Source: WHSW01 sp963705955 (lineage in GTDB: Bacteria > Actinomycetota > Thermoleophilia > Solirubrobacterales > 70-9). From it: 64,000 nucleotides of DNA. Where the stretch lies: assembly GCA_963705955.1 (NCBI GenBank), contig CAVPLH010000005.1, positions 62,001 through 126,000 on the forward strand, given 5' to 3'. Positions 17,308-25,920 of the stretch are shown piece after piece; position 1 is the stretch's first letter; each line of letters starts with the position of its first letter. The notes beneath the pieces were generated by a model. It was not told the origin of the DNA. It searched no databases and saw nothing but the letters and a program-made list of their open reading frames with translations. A program made the position numbers and the translations under genes.

Positions 17308-18951
17308 CTACGGCTTCGGGATGACGACCGACGCGCAGGGCGGTCCGGGCACGGCGATGTCGCCGGTGTTGGAGACCGGCGCACCGTTCTGATCGAGCAG
17401 ATCGACCCGCAGCTGGCTCTTGTTGACCGTCACCTCCGCGTAGCTGAACTGGTTCGTGGCCGCGCACTGCATCCCGACCCCGTTCGGCGGCTGCGGCGTC
17501 AGGAACAGGTCGTGGATCAGGGTTCCGCCGCTCGGCGTGCCGAGCGTCGCGTTGATCTCACCCGAGTAGGTCTCGGTCGCGATCGGCCCGGTGGTGATGT
17601 CGTCGATGCCCGAGTTGAGGACGCCCGGTCCGCCGAGCGTGTTGTAGCGGGCGTCGTTGACCATGTTGGCGTGCACGTCGGTGGTCAGGAAGACCGCGCC
17701 CTTCGTGTTCGCGGCCAGGTAGTGCAGCAGCGCCAGGCGCTCGGCCTCGTATCCCTCCCAGCGATCGTAGGGGAGCGCGTAGTACTGCTGGATCGGGACC
17801 TCGTTGAAGATCACCTTGAAGGTCGCGGTCGAGTTCTTGATCGCCTGTTCGAACTTCTGCAGCTGCGCGGAGCCGAGCATCGTCCGGTTCGGATCGTTGA
17901 TCGAGGCCGTGCAGGCCGGCGGCACCGGGTTGGCGAGCGGCGGGGCGATCGCCGAGAACGCGTTGCGGACGTTCTGCGGGGCGGTCGGGGCGAGGTCGGG
18001 GTTGCCGCTCCCGGCGGGGTTGTCGCAGATCCCCGTGTAATCGGAGCTCGCGCTGCGGAACGAGCGCTCGTCGAGGAAGAAGATCTCGAGGTTCTTGCCC
18101 CAGCGAACCGACCGGTAGAGCCCGGTCTCGCTGTTGTAGCTGACCGGGTTGTACTCGCGGAACGCCTTGACGCCGTCCTTGTACAGCTTCTCGCCGCCGA
18201 TGTTCACGTCGCCGACGCTGAGCGGGAAGTTGCTCTCCGCGCGCGAGAAATCGTTGATGAACTCGTGGTCGTCCCAGTGGGCGTAGTAGGCGGTCGAGCC
18301 GCGCGCCTTCGTCCACGGCTTCTGGCCCAGGTTGGTCTTGTAGGCAGCGCGCTTCTGGGCGACCGAGAGGGCGACGTCGGCGAGGGTGTATCCCGGCACC
18401 TCGGTGTCGGAGTAGATCGTGTCCCCCATCAGGACGTTGAAGTCGTTCTTCTCGGAGATGATCTGCTTCCAGACCTCGAAGTTGTTCCAATACGGCGTCG
18501 TGCCGCCCGGGAGCGGCCGGGCGTCCTGGTCTCCCGAGAGCGCGAAGTGGATCGTCTTGTTCTGCTGCGACGCCGGGGCGGTCGTGAACTTGCCCTTCGC
18601 GGACCGCCCGCCGCGGGTCGTGCAGTAGCGATAGCTGTAGCTCTTGTTCGAGTCGAGCCCCTTGAGCTTGAACTGGACCGTCTTGTCGTTGCTCTTCTGG
18701 GCCTTGACCTTCGCCGCGGCGTTGTCCGCCTTGCAGGCGCCGAACTCGCCCTTGTGGGTGATCTGCAGGTAGGTATTGCCCTTTCTCGTCGCCTTTGCCC
18801 AGAGGATCGCCGAGTTGGAGGTCACATCGGCGGCCGTGACGCCGTACTTGAAGCCCTTCGGCTGCGCGAGGGCGGCGGGGGCGAGGGTCAGCGCGAGCAC
18901 CGCGGTCACGGCCAGCGGGCAGAACGACTGGAAACCCCTCCTCGGTGACAC
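17308..18951 (-). CDS. phoD: Secreted PhoD-family alkaline phosphatase
   Basis: Extracellular phosphodiesterase/phosphomonoesterase of 547 residues, releasing phosphate from organic esters with calcium and iron cofactors in the family. A signal peptide covers the first 29 residues (ending APAALAQ). An Fn3-like N-terminal domain (KYGVTAADVTSNSAILWAK) precedes the catalytic domain. Metal-site motifs are SGDQDA, VLMGDTIYSD, AHWDDHEFINDF and the late TTDVHANMV. The GTG start has TAGGCT six bases upstream. Lysine and asparagine content is higher than in neighbours, as expected for an exported enzyme. Probably induced by phosphate starvation; no Pho box was identified. Confidence 0.9.
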   Translation of the reverse strand: MSPRRGFQSFCPLAVTAVLALTLAPAALAQPKGFKYGVTAADVTSNSAILWAKATRKGNTYLQITHKGEFGACKADNAAAKVKAQKSNDKTVQFKLKGLDSNKSYSYRYCTTRGGRSAKGKFTTAPASQQNKTIHFALSGDQDARPLPGGTTPYWNNFEVWKQIISEKNDFNVLMGDTIYSDTEVPGYTLADVALSVAQKRAAYKTNLGQKPWTKARGSTAYYAHWDDHEFINDFSRAESNFPLSVGDVNIGGEKLYKDGVKAFREYNPVSYNSETGLYRSVRWGKNLEIFFLDERSFRSASSDYTGICDNPAGSGNPDLAPTAPQNVRNAFSAIAPPLANPVPPACTASINDPNRTMLGSAQLQKFEQAIKNSTATFKVIFNEVPIQQYYALPYDRWEGYEAERLALLHYLAANTKGAVFLTTDVHANMVNDARYNTLGGPGVLNSGIDDITTGPIATETYSGEINATLGTPSGGTLIHDLFLTPQPPNGVGMQCAATNQFSYAEVTVNKSQLRVDLLDQNGAPVSNTGDIAVPGPPCASVVIPKP

Positions 18952-18957
18952 GGCCGG

Positions 18958-18963
18958 AGCCTA
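18958..18963 (-). promoter_or_regulatory. phoD -10 box (leaderless)
   Basis: TAGGCT on the minus strand ends six bases before the GTG of phoD. Confidence 0.45.
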
Positions 18964-18972
18964 ACATGGAGG

Positions 18973-20479
18973 TTGGTGCGAGAAGAGGCGCGAGGCAGGG
19001 AATTCTTCGCCCGCGTGGTCGCGGGCATCCTCCTGCTCGTGGCCGCCGCGGCCGCGATCGCCGCGGTCGCGATCGCGCTCGGGCTCGGAAAGACCGAGTC
19101 GCTGAGCGTGCGGGTCGCGCGGATCGCCAGCGACGCAACGATCGCCGCCCGTCCGCGGTCGGATCCGTTTGCCGTGGAAGCGGTCGAGCAAGTCCGTGTT
19201 CGAGGCCCGAGCCGCGCTCGGCGAGTCGCACGTGATCTACGCCTTGAGCCCGGGCGGAGTCGTCGCCTCGGCGAAGCGGACGGCGCGCTTCCGGCCCGCG
19301 ATCGAGGCCGCCGCGAAGGCGCACGGCGTCGCCCCCGACACGCTCGAGGCGATCATCTTCCTCGAGAGCGCGGGACGCCCCGACGCGATCGCCGGTCCGA
19401 CGCCGGAGTCCGCCTCCGGGCTCGCCCAGATCCTGCCCTCGACCGCGACCGACCTGCTGGGGATGAACGTCGACCTGCCGCGCAGCATCGCGCTGACGAA
19501 GCAGATCTCGAACTCGAAGTCGCCGGGCGCGACCCGTGAGCTCGAGGACCGGCGGGCGGCCGTCGACGCCCGCTTCGACCCGCAGGCGGCGATCGACGGA
19601 GCAGCCCGCTACCTGGAGATCGCCCGCGACCGGTTCGGCACCACCGACCTCGCGATCGCCAGCTATCACATGGGGATCGGCAACCTGGAGACGGTGATCC
19701 GCGCCTACACCCGGGCCGATCCGGCGACCCCGATCGGCGACGTCGTCGCTGCGCGCAAGCTGTCCTACGCCCAGCTCTACTTCGACTCCGGCCTCGCCGA
19801 GCACTCGCGGTCCTGGGATCTGCTGGCCGGGTTCGGCGACGAGTCTTCCGCGTACGAGTGGAAGGTGCTCGCCTCGGAGCGGATCATGAGCCGCTACCGA
19901 AACGACCCCGAGGGGCTCGCGGCGACGGCCGACCTCGCCGACAACAAGGCGACGATGGAGGAGGTCTACCACCCCGAGTCCGAGACCCAGGTCTTCGATC
20001 ATCCGGATGACATCGAGGCGGCGCTCCGCGACGGCGACCTCGTCCCGCTTCCCGACGACTCGGCGCTCGGCTGGAGGCCCGACCGCGACGTCGGCGAGCT
20101 CGCGGCCCAGCTCGACCAGCAGCCCGAGCTCTACCACGCGCTTCGACCGGAGGCGCTGGCGACGCTCACCTATATGGCCCGCCTGGTCAAGCATCTGAGC
20201 CACAGCGACGTCCCGCTGCGGGTGACGAGCGCCGTCCGCGACCGCGAGTACCAGGACGCGCTCGTGAAGTCGAACCCGCAGGCGACCGAGGAGTACTCGC
20301 TTCACACCACCGGCTGGGCGTTCGACATCCGTCGCGACTACGCCTCCGATCGTCAGGCGCAGGCGTTCCAGTTCGTGCTCGACCGGCTCAAGGCGCTGTC
20401 GCTGATCGACTACGCCGTCGAGCCCGGTGCGATCCACGTCACGGTCTCGGAGCTCGGGCGCGAGCTGCTCAAACCTTGA
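18973..20479 (+). CDS. Lytic transglycosylase with C-terminal M15/DUF5715-like domain, frameshifted near the 5' end
   Basis: Envelope murein hydrolase with two active regions. The N-terminus is a membrane anchor or signal (VVAGILLLVAAAAAIAAVAIALGLG). The SLT domain has the catalytic glutamate in IIFLESAGRP and the GLAQILPSTA motif. The C-terminal domain carries SLHTTGWAFDIRR and a late GAIHVTV, matching the zinc-ligand layout of M15 D,D-carboxypeptidases. The N-terminal frame and the rest are one base out of phase; the shift lies near 19165-19185 and removing one base around 19171 joins them. Start is TTG 18973 or GTG 18976, just after GGAGG. Its 3' end overlaps ychF by 11 bases tail-to-tail. 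Confidence 0.8.
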
Positions 20480-21545
20480 TCGTGACCACGTCGCCGTCGG
20501 CGACGACGTAGTCGCGGCCCTCGGTCCGAAGCAACCCCCGGTCGCGCGCCGCGACGTAGCCGCCGGCTTCCACCAGGTCCCTCCAGTTGACGACCTCGGC
20601 GCGCACGAAGCCGGCCTGGATCTCGGTGTGGATCGTTCCGGCCGCATCCCAGGCCGATGAGCCGCGGCGCAGGCTCCGGGCGACCGCCTCCCGGCCCTCG
20701 TCGGCCGTGAAGACGACGATCAGATCGAGCAGGTCGAAGGCGGCGCCGATCAGTCGCCCCAGGGCCGATTCGGAGATCCCGAGCTCGGCCCGCATCTCCG
20801 CGCCCTCGCCCTCCTCGTCGAGCTCGGCGAGCTCGACCTCGATCCTGGCGCTGATCGGCACCGCGACCGCGCCGGCGCGACGCGCGTGCGCGGCGACGGC
20901 CTCGGGAACCTCGTCGATCCCCTCGTCGACGTTGGCGACGTAGAGAACCGGCTTCGAGGTCAGCGCGAACAGCCGCCGCGGCGCCTCACGTGCATCGTCT
21001 CCGACCGGAACGTCGCGAACCGGGCGGCCCGCGCCCAGCGCCTCGACCACCGCCTCGAGCCAGTCGCGTTCGGCGATCGCCTCCTTGTCGCCCGACCGGG
21101 CCTGCTTCGTGACCCGTTCGAGCCGGCGCTCGGCCTGCTCGAGGTCTGCCGCGAGCAGCTCGGTCTCGATCAGCTCGATGTCCTCGCCGGGGTCGACCCG
21201 GCCCTCCGCGTGCGGGACCCCGCCGCTGGAGTGGCAGCGGACCACGTGGCAGATCGCATCCGTCTCGCGAATCGCCGCCAGGAAACGGTTGCCGAGGCCC
21301 TCGCCCTGCGAGGCGCCGGGCACGAGGCCGGCGATGTCGTGGAACTCGATCGTCTCCTGCTGCACCTCGCTCGCCCCGACGGTCTCGGCGACCCGCTCGA
21401 GCCGCGGGTCGGGGACCCCGACCACGGCGACGTTCGGATCGATCGTGGTGAACGGGTAGGCGCCGGTCTCGGCGCCGGCACGTGTGAGCGCGTTGAAGAG
21501 GGTCGACTTACCCGCGTTCGGCAGGCCGACGATGCCGATCCTCAC
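20469..21545 (-). CDS. ychF: YchF/OLA1-type redox-regulated ATPase
   Basis: Obg-family P-loop protein of 358 residues that hydrolyses ATP and associates with ribosomes; linked in other bacteria to oxidative stress control. Walker A is GLPNAGKSTLFNAL at residue 6; G3 is DIAGLVPGAS. The nucleotide-specificity loop reads YVANVDE in place of the GTPase NKXD, which explains ATP preference in the family. The C-terminal TGS domain ends AVVADGDVVTIKV-like. Starts at GTG 21545, overlapping the PAP2 gene's stop by four bases (GTGA), so the two are coupled. Confidence 0.93.
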   Translation of the reverse strand: MRIGIVGLPNAGKSTLFNALTRAGAETGAYPFTTIDPNVAVVGVPDPRLERVAETVGASEVQQETIEFHDIAGLVPGASQGEGLGNRFLAAIRETDAICHVVRCHSSGGVPHAEGRVDPGEDIELIETELLAADLEQAERRLERVTKQARSGDKEAIAERDWLEAVVEALGAGRPVRDVPVGDDAREAPRRLFALTSKPVLYVANVDEGIDEVPEAVAAHARRAGAVAVPISARIEVELAELDEEGEGAEMRAELGISESALGRLIGAAFDLLDLIVVFTADEGREAVARSLRRGSSAWDAAGTIHTEIQAGFVRAEVVNWRDLVEAGGYVAARDRGLLRTEGRDYVVADGDVVTIKV

Positions 21546-22288
21546 GCCGACCCGGAGGTCGCCTCGCCGCTCTCGGCGGTCGCTCCGTCGACGGCTACCG
21601 GGGCGCTCGCCCCGCCGTTGCCGGCGGCCCGGACGCTGGCCTGCGCGCGCTCGTTGGCGTCGACCGCGAGATCGAACAGACGCTCCTCCGTCGGCGCCGC
21701 GCCGAGCCCGGGAACCAGCATCCCGAGGCAGAGGCCGAGCGCGGCCCCGCCGAGCACGTCGGACGGATAGTGCATGCCGAGGTAGGGGCGGCCGACGCAG
21801 ATCGCGGCTGCGAGGGCGAAAAGGTAGGGACGCGCACGGGGCTCGACTCGCCCGAGGGCGGTCGCGGCGGCGACCGAGGAGGTCGCGTGCGCGGAGGGGA
21901 AGGAGAGCTTGGTCGGCGCCCTCGCGAGCGGGGGATGCTCCTCGATCAGCGGACGCTCGCGGCCGACCGCGACCTTGACTGCGAGATTGAGCCCGATCGC
22001 GAGCGGCCCGGTCGCCCCGCCGGCCAGCCATTGGCCGCGCCGGCGGTCGTCGATCGAGGCGCCGATCGCGCCGATCACGGCCCAGACGGCCCCGTATTCG
22101 CCGCTCAGCCCGAGGGTCTTCATCGCCGACTCGAGCGGTTCTCCGTGGCCGCGCGTCCGGAGCAGGCGCAGCGCCAGCTGATCGGCGCGGCCGAGCGTCG
22201 CCAGGGCGCGGTTTCTCGGCTTCAGCCGACGCCCCGGGAGCAGGCCCGGTCGGCGGGACCGCCGGCGTCGCATGATCCGCTCTCGCAC
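21542..22288 (-). CDS. PAP2-family membrane phosphatase
   Basis: Phosphatidic-acid-phosphatase-type enzyme of 248 residues. The three-part signature is clear: KVAVGRERP near 122, FPSAHATSSV near 146 and GRPYLGMHYPSDVLGG near 180, with catalytic histidines in SAH and MHYPSD. Several membrane helices and a basic N-terminus are present; the alanine-rich tail after residue 205 is unusual. Likely substrates are undecaprenyl diphosphate or phosphatidic acid. The neighbouring phospholipase D-type and lipid-kinase genes suggest a lipid role. GTG 22288 is used; ATG 22273 is an alternative start. Confidence 0.85.
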   Translation of the reverse strand: MRERIMRRRRSRRPGLLPGRRLKPRNRALATLGRADQLALRLLRTRGHGEPLESAMKTLGLSGEYGAVWAVIGAIGASIDDRRRGQWLAGGATGPLAIGLNLAVKVAVGRERPLIEEHPPLARAPTKLSFPSAHATSSVAAATALGRVEPRARPYLFALAAAICVGRPYLGMHYPSDVLGGAALGLCLGMLVPGLGAAPTEERLFDLAVDANERAQASVRAAGNGGASAPVAVDGATAESGEATSGSA

Positions 22289-22307
22289 CCCGCCCAGGAT
22301 AGGGGCG

Positions 22308-23657
22308 TCAGAGCTCGCGGCGAAGTACCGTGGTCAGCGCCTCGGCGGCGCGCCGGCGCAGCGGCCGGCGCCTCCAACGCTCGAGCTCGATCGCGCGCGA
22401 GCGTTCGATGTCGCCCTCGAACGCGGCCGTGAGGTCGCCGGCGAAGCCCTCGTCCCAGACGCACAACGCGACCTCGTCGTGGAGCTGGAAGGAGCGGTTG
22501 TCGAAGTTGATCGTCCCGACGGCCGACCAGGCGCCGTCGACGCAGAGCGTCTTCGCGTGCAGCATCGTCGGCTGGTACTCGAACACCCGCGCCCCCGCCT
22601 CCAGCAGCTCGTCGTAGGCGGCCCTGCCTCCGGTTCGCACGACTCCCTTGTCGATCTGCGGCCCGGGGACGAGTATCCGTACTTCGACGCCCCGCCCCGC
22701 CGCCGCGCAGAGGGCATCGGTGAACGCCGGCCGCGGCACGAAGTAGGCGGAGGTGAGGTCGATCGCCTCGCGGGCGGAGGCGATCGCGAGGTAATAGAGG
22801 GCCTCGGCGTTGGTGTCGCCGACCTTCGCGGCGGAGCGCACGACCTGCATCGCCGAGCCGCCGTCCAGCGGCTCGAGCGCCGGCAGGTACTCCTCCCCGG
22901 CGAGCACCTCGCCGGTTCCCTCGAGCCAGTTCTCCGCGAAGGTGCCCTGCAGCCCGCGGACCGCCGGGCCGCGGACGCGGACGTGGGTGTCGCGCCAGTG
23001 CTCGGAGTCCTCGGCGTCGCCGGTCCACTCCGATGCGATCCCGACCCCGCCGGTCATCCCGACCTTCCCGTCGGCGATCAGCAGCCGCCGGTGGGTGCGG
23101 TTGGCGACCCGCTTGATCGCGTACGGCTTCGGCGGCCGGAAGAGAACTACGCTCGCCCCGGCGTCGCGCATCTCGCCGATCAGGGAGCGTTCCATCTGGA
23201 TCGCGCCGAGGGCGTCGAGGATCACGTTGCAGCGCACGCCGTCTCGTGCCTTGTCGCGGATCGCATGGGCGACGTCGCGCGCGATCTCCCCGCGCCAGTA
23301 GACGTAGGTCTGCACGTTGAGGGTTCGCTTTGCGGACCTGATCGTCTCCAGGAACGCCGGAAAGATCCGGTCGCCGTTGATGAACAGCTCGGCGCGGTTT
23401 CCGTACGAGATCGGCGCCCCGGTGAGCGCCTCGGCGGCGCGGGTGAAGTCGTCGCTGCGAACCTCGAGCTCGGTACCGATCTCGTATCCGAAGGCGCCCT
23501 CGCGGCGGTGGCGCAGGCTGTCGGCGGCGTACCAGCCGATCGCGGCCGCCGCGGCGATCGCCACAGGCCCGTATTCGCGCAGCGCTCGTCGCCGGCCCGG
23601 CTCGCCTCGCTCGATCGCGGGCGGGCGGATGCGCAGGTCGCGCAGCGCAGGCCTCAC
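22308..23657 (-). CDS. Phospholipase D / cardiolipin synthase-like protein
   Basis: PLD-superfamily enzyme of 449 residues with two HKD-type motifs, HRRLLIADGKVGMTGG (with THRR before it) and MLHAKTLCVDGAWSAVGTIN. The first has histidine but arginine in place of the usual lysine two residues later; the second is a full HXK(X4)D. An N-terminal membrane helix (YGPVAIAAAAAIGWYAA) anchors it. Cardiolipin synthases of the Cls type share this architecture and join two phosphatidylglycerols. The GTG start overlaps the lipid-kinase stop (GTGA), placing it in the lipid operon 22308-24741. Confidence 0.85.
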   Translation of the reverse strand: MRPALRDLRIRPPAIERGEPGRRRALREYGPVAIAAAAAIGWYAADSLRHRREGAFGYEIGTELEVRSDDFTRAAEALTGAPISYGNRAELFINGDRIFPAFLETIRSAKRTLNVQTYVYWRGEIARDVAHAIRDKARDGVRCNVILDALGAIQMERSLIGEMRDAGASVVLFRPPKPYAIKRVANRTHRRLLIADGKVGMTGGVGIASEWTGDAEDSEHWRDTHVRVRGPAVRGLQGTFAENWLEGTGEVLAGEEYLPALEPLDGGSAMQVVRSAAKVGDTNAEALYYLAIASAREAIDLTSAYFVPRPAFTDALCAAAGRGVEVRILVPGPQIDKGVVRTGGRAAYDELLEAGARVFEYQPTMLHAKTLCVDGAWSAVGTINFDNRSFQLHDEVALCVWDEGFAGDLTAAFEGDIERSRAIELERWRRRPLRRRAAEALTTVLRREL

Positions 23658-24496
23658 GCGTCCACCACGAGCTCGAAGGCGGCGGGCTCGACCGAGAACC
23701 GGAGCGTCTCGCCGTCGAGCAGCTCGCCGTCGACGTTGAAGCCGGCGTCCCCGTCCGTCTCGACGCCGACCTCGGTTCCCTGGCCCGAGATCACGCCGCG
23801 CTGACGCTCGACCCTGCCGGCGCGCAGCCCGTAGGCGTGGACGATCAGCCGCGCCCGCGACCCGGCCTCGATCATGACGACGTCGAGGACCCCGTCGGCG
23901 GGGTCGGCGGCGACTGCGGAGCCGCCGCCGAAGGCGCCCGTGCAAGCGACGGTGATCTGCCATGCGCGGCCGGCGAAGAGCTCGTTTCCGTCGCAGGTCA
24001 CCCGGCACGAGATCGGGGCGGCGGTCAGCCCAACCCGCAAGGCGCCGAGGGTGTAGGCGAGCGGCCCGAGGGCGCTCTTGAGGCCCTCGGCCTTGCGCGC
24101 GGCCCGCGGCGACAGCCCGGCGCTCGCCGCGTTGACGAACGGGCGTTTGCCGACCCGGCCGAGCTCGAGTCGGCGCGTACGCGTCCCGTTCACGGCGAGC
24201 TCGACCGCCGGCTCGACCTCGGTCGGAAGCTCGAGCGCCCGCGCGAAGTCGTTCGCGGTCCCCACGGGGACCACCGCGAGGGGGACGTCGGCGCGCCCCG
24301 CCAGATCGGCAGCGCAGCCGATCGAACCGTCGCCACCCGCGACGACGATCCGCTCGGGGAGCGCCGCGAGGACGTCGGCGGCCCGATCGAGATCGAAGCG
24401 GATCACCTCGGTCTCGCGCTCGCGCAGGAGCCGCTCGACCTGGCCCGCCTCGCCCGACCCGGAGCCCGGGTTGGCGAGCAACGCTGTCCTGACCAA
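23654..24496 (-). CDS. Diacylglycerol/sphingosine kinase-family lipid kinase
   Basis: DAGK catalytic-domain protein of 280 residues that phosphorylates a lipid with ATP. The nucleotide site motif VVAGGDGSIGCAA lies near residue 51, PVGTANDFARALELP near residue 78, and the C-terminal half is the beta-sandwich ending in FNVDGELLDGE. Start is TTG, two bases after the stop of the small membrane protein, so it lies in the same operon. Probable role is phosphatidic acid or glycolipid precursor formation, feeding the coupled PLD-type gene. Confidence 0.88.
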   Translation of the reverse strand: MVRTALLANPGSGSGEAGQVERLLRERETEVIRFDLDRAADVLAALPERIVVAGGDGSIGCAADLAGRADVPLAVVPVGTANDFARALELPTEVEPAVELAVNGTRTRRLELGRVGKRPFVNAASAGLSPRAARKAEGLKSALGPLAYTLGALRVGLTAAPISCRVTCDGNELFAGRAWQITVACTGAFGGGSAVAADPADGVLDVVMIEAGSRARLIVHAYGLRAGRVERQRGVISGQGTEVGVETDGDAGFNVDGELLDGETLRFSVEPAAFELVVDA

Positions 24497-24498
24497 GG

Positions 24499-24741
24499 TC
24501 AGCCGGGGAGCTTCGAGCGCCCCTCGCGGCCCTTCTGGGCGCTGCGGTTGGTGGCCTTGCGCGAGGTGGAGAACGGCTTCTCGGCCAGCTCACCGGCCTT
24601 GCCCGGCAGCTTCGAGGCGGCGCCCTGACCGGCGCCGAGGCTCTTGTCGACGCCCTTCTGCGGCCACCAAGAGGCGCGCGGCAGCAGGAACGCGAGGACC
24701 GCCAAGACTATGCAGACGGCGACGATTACGGCGATGGTCAT
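24499..24741 (-). CDS. Small single-pass membrane protein, 80 residues
   Basis: Unrecognised. Residues 2-22 (TIAVIVAVCIVLAVLAFLLP) form one membrane helix; the rest is a lysine/glycine/serine-rich tail. The ATG has GGAGA upstream (GAAGGAGATC before it on the minus strand). It opens the lipid kinase, PLD operon and is separated from the kinase by two bases. It could tether or regulate the kinase at the membrane, which is inference from position only. Confidence 0.7.
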   Translation of the reverse strand: MTIAVIVAVCIVLAVLAFLLPRASWWPQKGVDKSLGAGQGAASKLPGKAGELAEKPFSTSRKATNRSAQKGREGRSKLPG

Positions 24742-24822
24742 GCGTGATCTCCTTCGTTGCCCTCCATGCGCCCGGAACGTACCCCGGGTGCGCGACCGCG
24801 AAACCGGGGAGAATCTCGGCGG

Positions 24823-25920
24823 GTGACCTCGGTGCAGACAGTCGACGCCTACGAGCGCCGGTTTCGGCGCGCCGGGCTGCCGATGTTCGTCGAGGGCTTC
24901 TCCGCGTCGACGGACGTCTTCAACCGCGCCGCCCCGGTGCTCGGGCTCGTCTTCATCGTCGAGCTGCTGGGCGCCGGGAAGCTCGACTGGACCTGGTGGC
25001 AGAACCTGCTCGCGATCGGAGGCGGGCTCGCGGTGTTGCTCGCCGGGATGGCGGCGATCAACGTCGCCCAGGGCCGCCCGATCCGGGCGATCCCGAGGCG
25101 GCTCGGGAAGCTCGAGCTCGCCGGCTTCGTCCTCCTGCCGGCGCTGCTTCCGGAGATCTTCGGCGGCCAGGTCGGCAGCGCGGTGACGACGGTCGTCGTC
25201 AACCTGCTGATCCTCGGCCTGATCTACGCCGTCTTCGTCTACGGGCTGCTGGCGATCGTCAGCTGGGTGTTCTCCCGGCTCGCGAGTCAGCTCCGCTCGT
25301 CGCTCGGGCTGCTCGCGAAGGCGGTTCCCCTGCTCGCGATCTTCGCTCTGCTGTCGTTCACGGGCCAGGAGGTCTGGCAGATCTTCTCGGGCTTGAGCGC
25401 CTTCGCATACGTCTGCACGATCGGGCTCTTCGTCGCGCTCGGCGGCGCCTTCCTGGTCGTCCGTGTTCCGCGCGAGACCCGCAAGCTCGAGCGCGAGGCG
25501 GGCGAGGGCCCGCCGCTCAGCCGCGCACAGCGGGTCAACGTCGGGCTCGTCCTGTTCGTCAGCCAGGCGTTGCAGGTTCTGTTCGTCAGCCTTGCGATCG
25601 GAGCGTTCTTCGTCGTCTTCGGAATGCTCGCGATCGACGACCAGGTGCGCCAGTCATGGATCGGGTCGGGCGGCGACGAACTGGTAGCGATCTCCGTCGG
25701 CGGAGACCGGTTCGAGCTCACCACGCAGCTCCTCCGGGTGGCCGGTGGCCTCGCGGCCTTCTCGGGCTTCTATTTCGCGGTTGCGATGCTCACCGACACG
25801 ACATATCGCGAGGAGTTCCTGGACGAGCTGACCGCGGAGATGCGGACCAGCTTCGCGGCCCGGGCCGAGTACCTACGGATCCGCGGCCGGGGAGCGCCGT
25901 CCGTGGAGCCGGCTGCATGA
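24823..25920 (+). CDS. Uncharacterised polytopic membrane protein
   Basis: Not recognised. The 365-residue chain has about eight membrane segments, with long loops after helices 3 and 6. The soluble N-terminus holds AYERRFRRAGLPMFVEGFSAS, and the C-terminus after residue 335 is cytoplasmic-looking (LDELTAEMRTSFAARAEYLRIRG). GTG 24823 is chosen because upstream codons lose coding character. Its stop overlaps the next ATG (ATGA), so it is translationally coupled to the BtrH_N-like gene. No transporter signature, P-loop or known enzyme motif is visible. Confidence 0.7.
   Translation: MTSVQTVDAYERRFRRAGLPMFVEGFSASTDVFNRAAPVLGLVFIVELLGAGKLDWTWWQNLLAIGGGLAVLLAGMAAINVAQGRPIRAIPRRLGKLELAGFVLLPALLPEIFGGQVGSAVTTVVVNLLILGLIYAVFVYGLLAIVSWVFSRLASQLRSSLGLLAKAVPLLAIFALLSFTGQEVWQIFSGLSAFAYVCTIGLFVALGGAFLVVRVPRETRKLEREAGEGPPLSRAQRVNVGLVLFVSQALQVLFVSLAIGAFFVVFGMLAIDDQVRQSWIGSGGDELVAISVGGDRFELTTQLLRVAGGLAAFSGFYFAVAMLTDTTYREEFLDELTAEMRTSFAARAEYLRIRGRGAPSVEPAA

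Noticed and set aside
17558..20647. A 1029-codon minus-strand frame
   Set aside because: It is mostly antisense to the lytic transglycosylase and out of frame with PhoD and YchF; composition is dominated by Arg, Gly and Pro as in GC-rich shadow frames.
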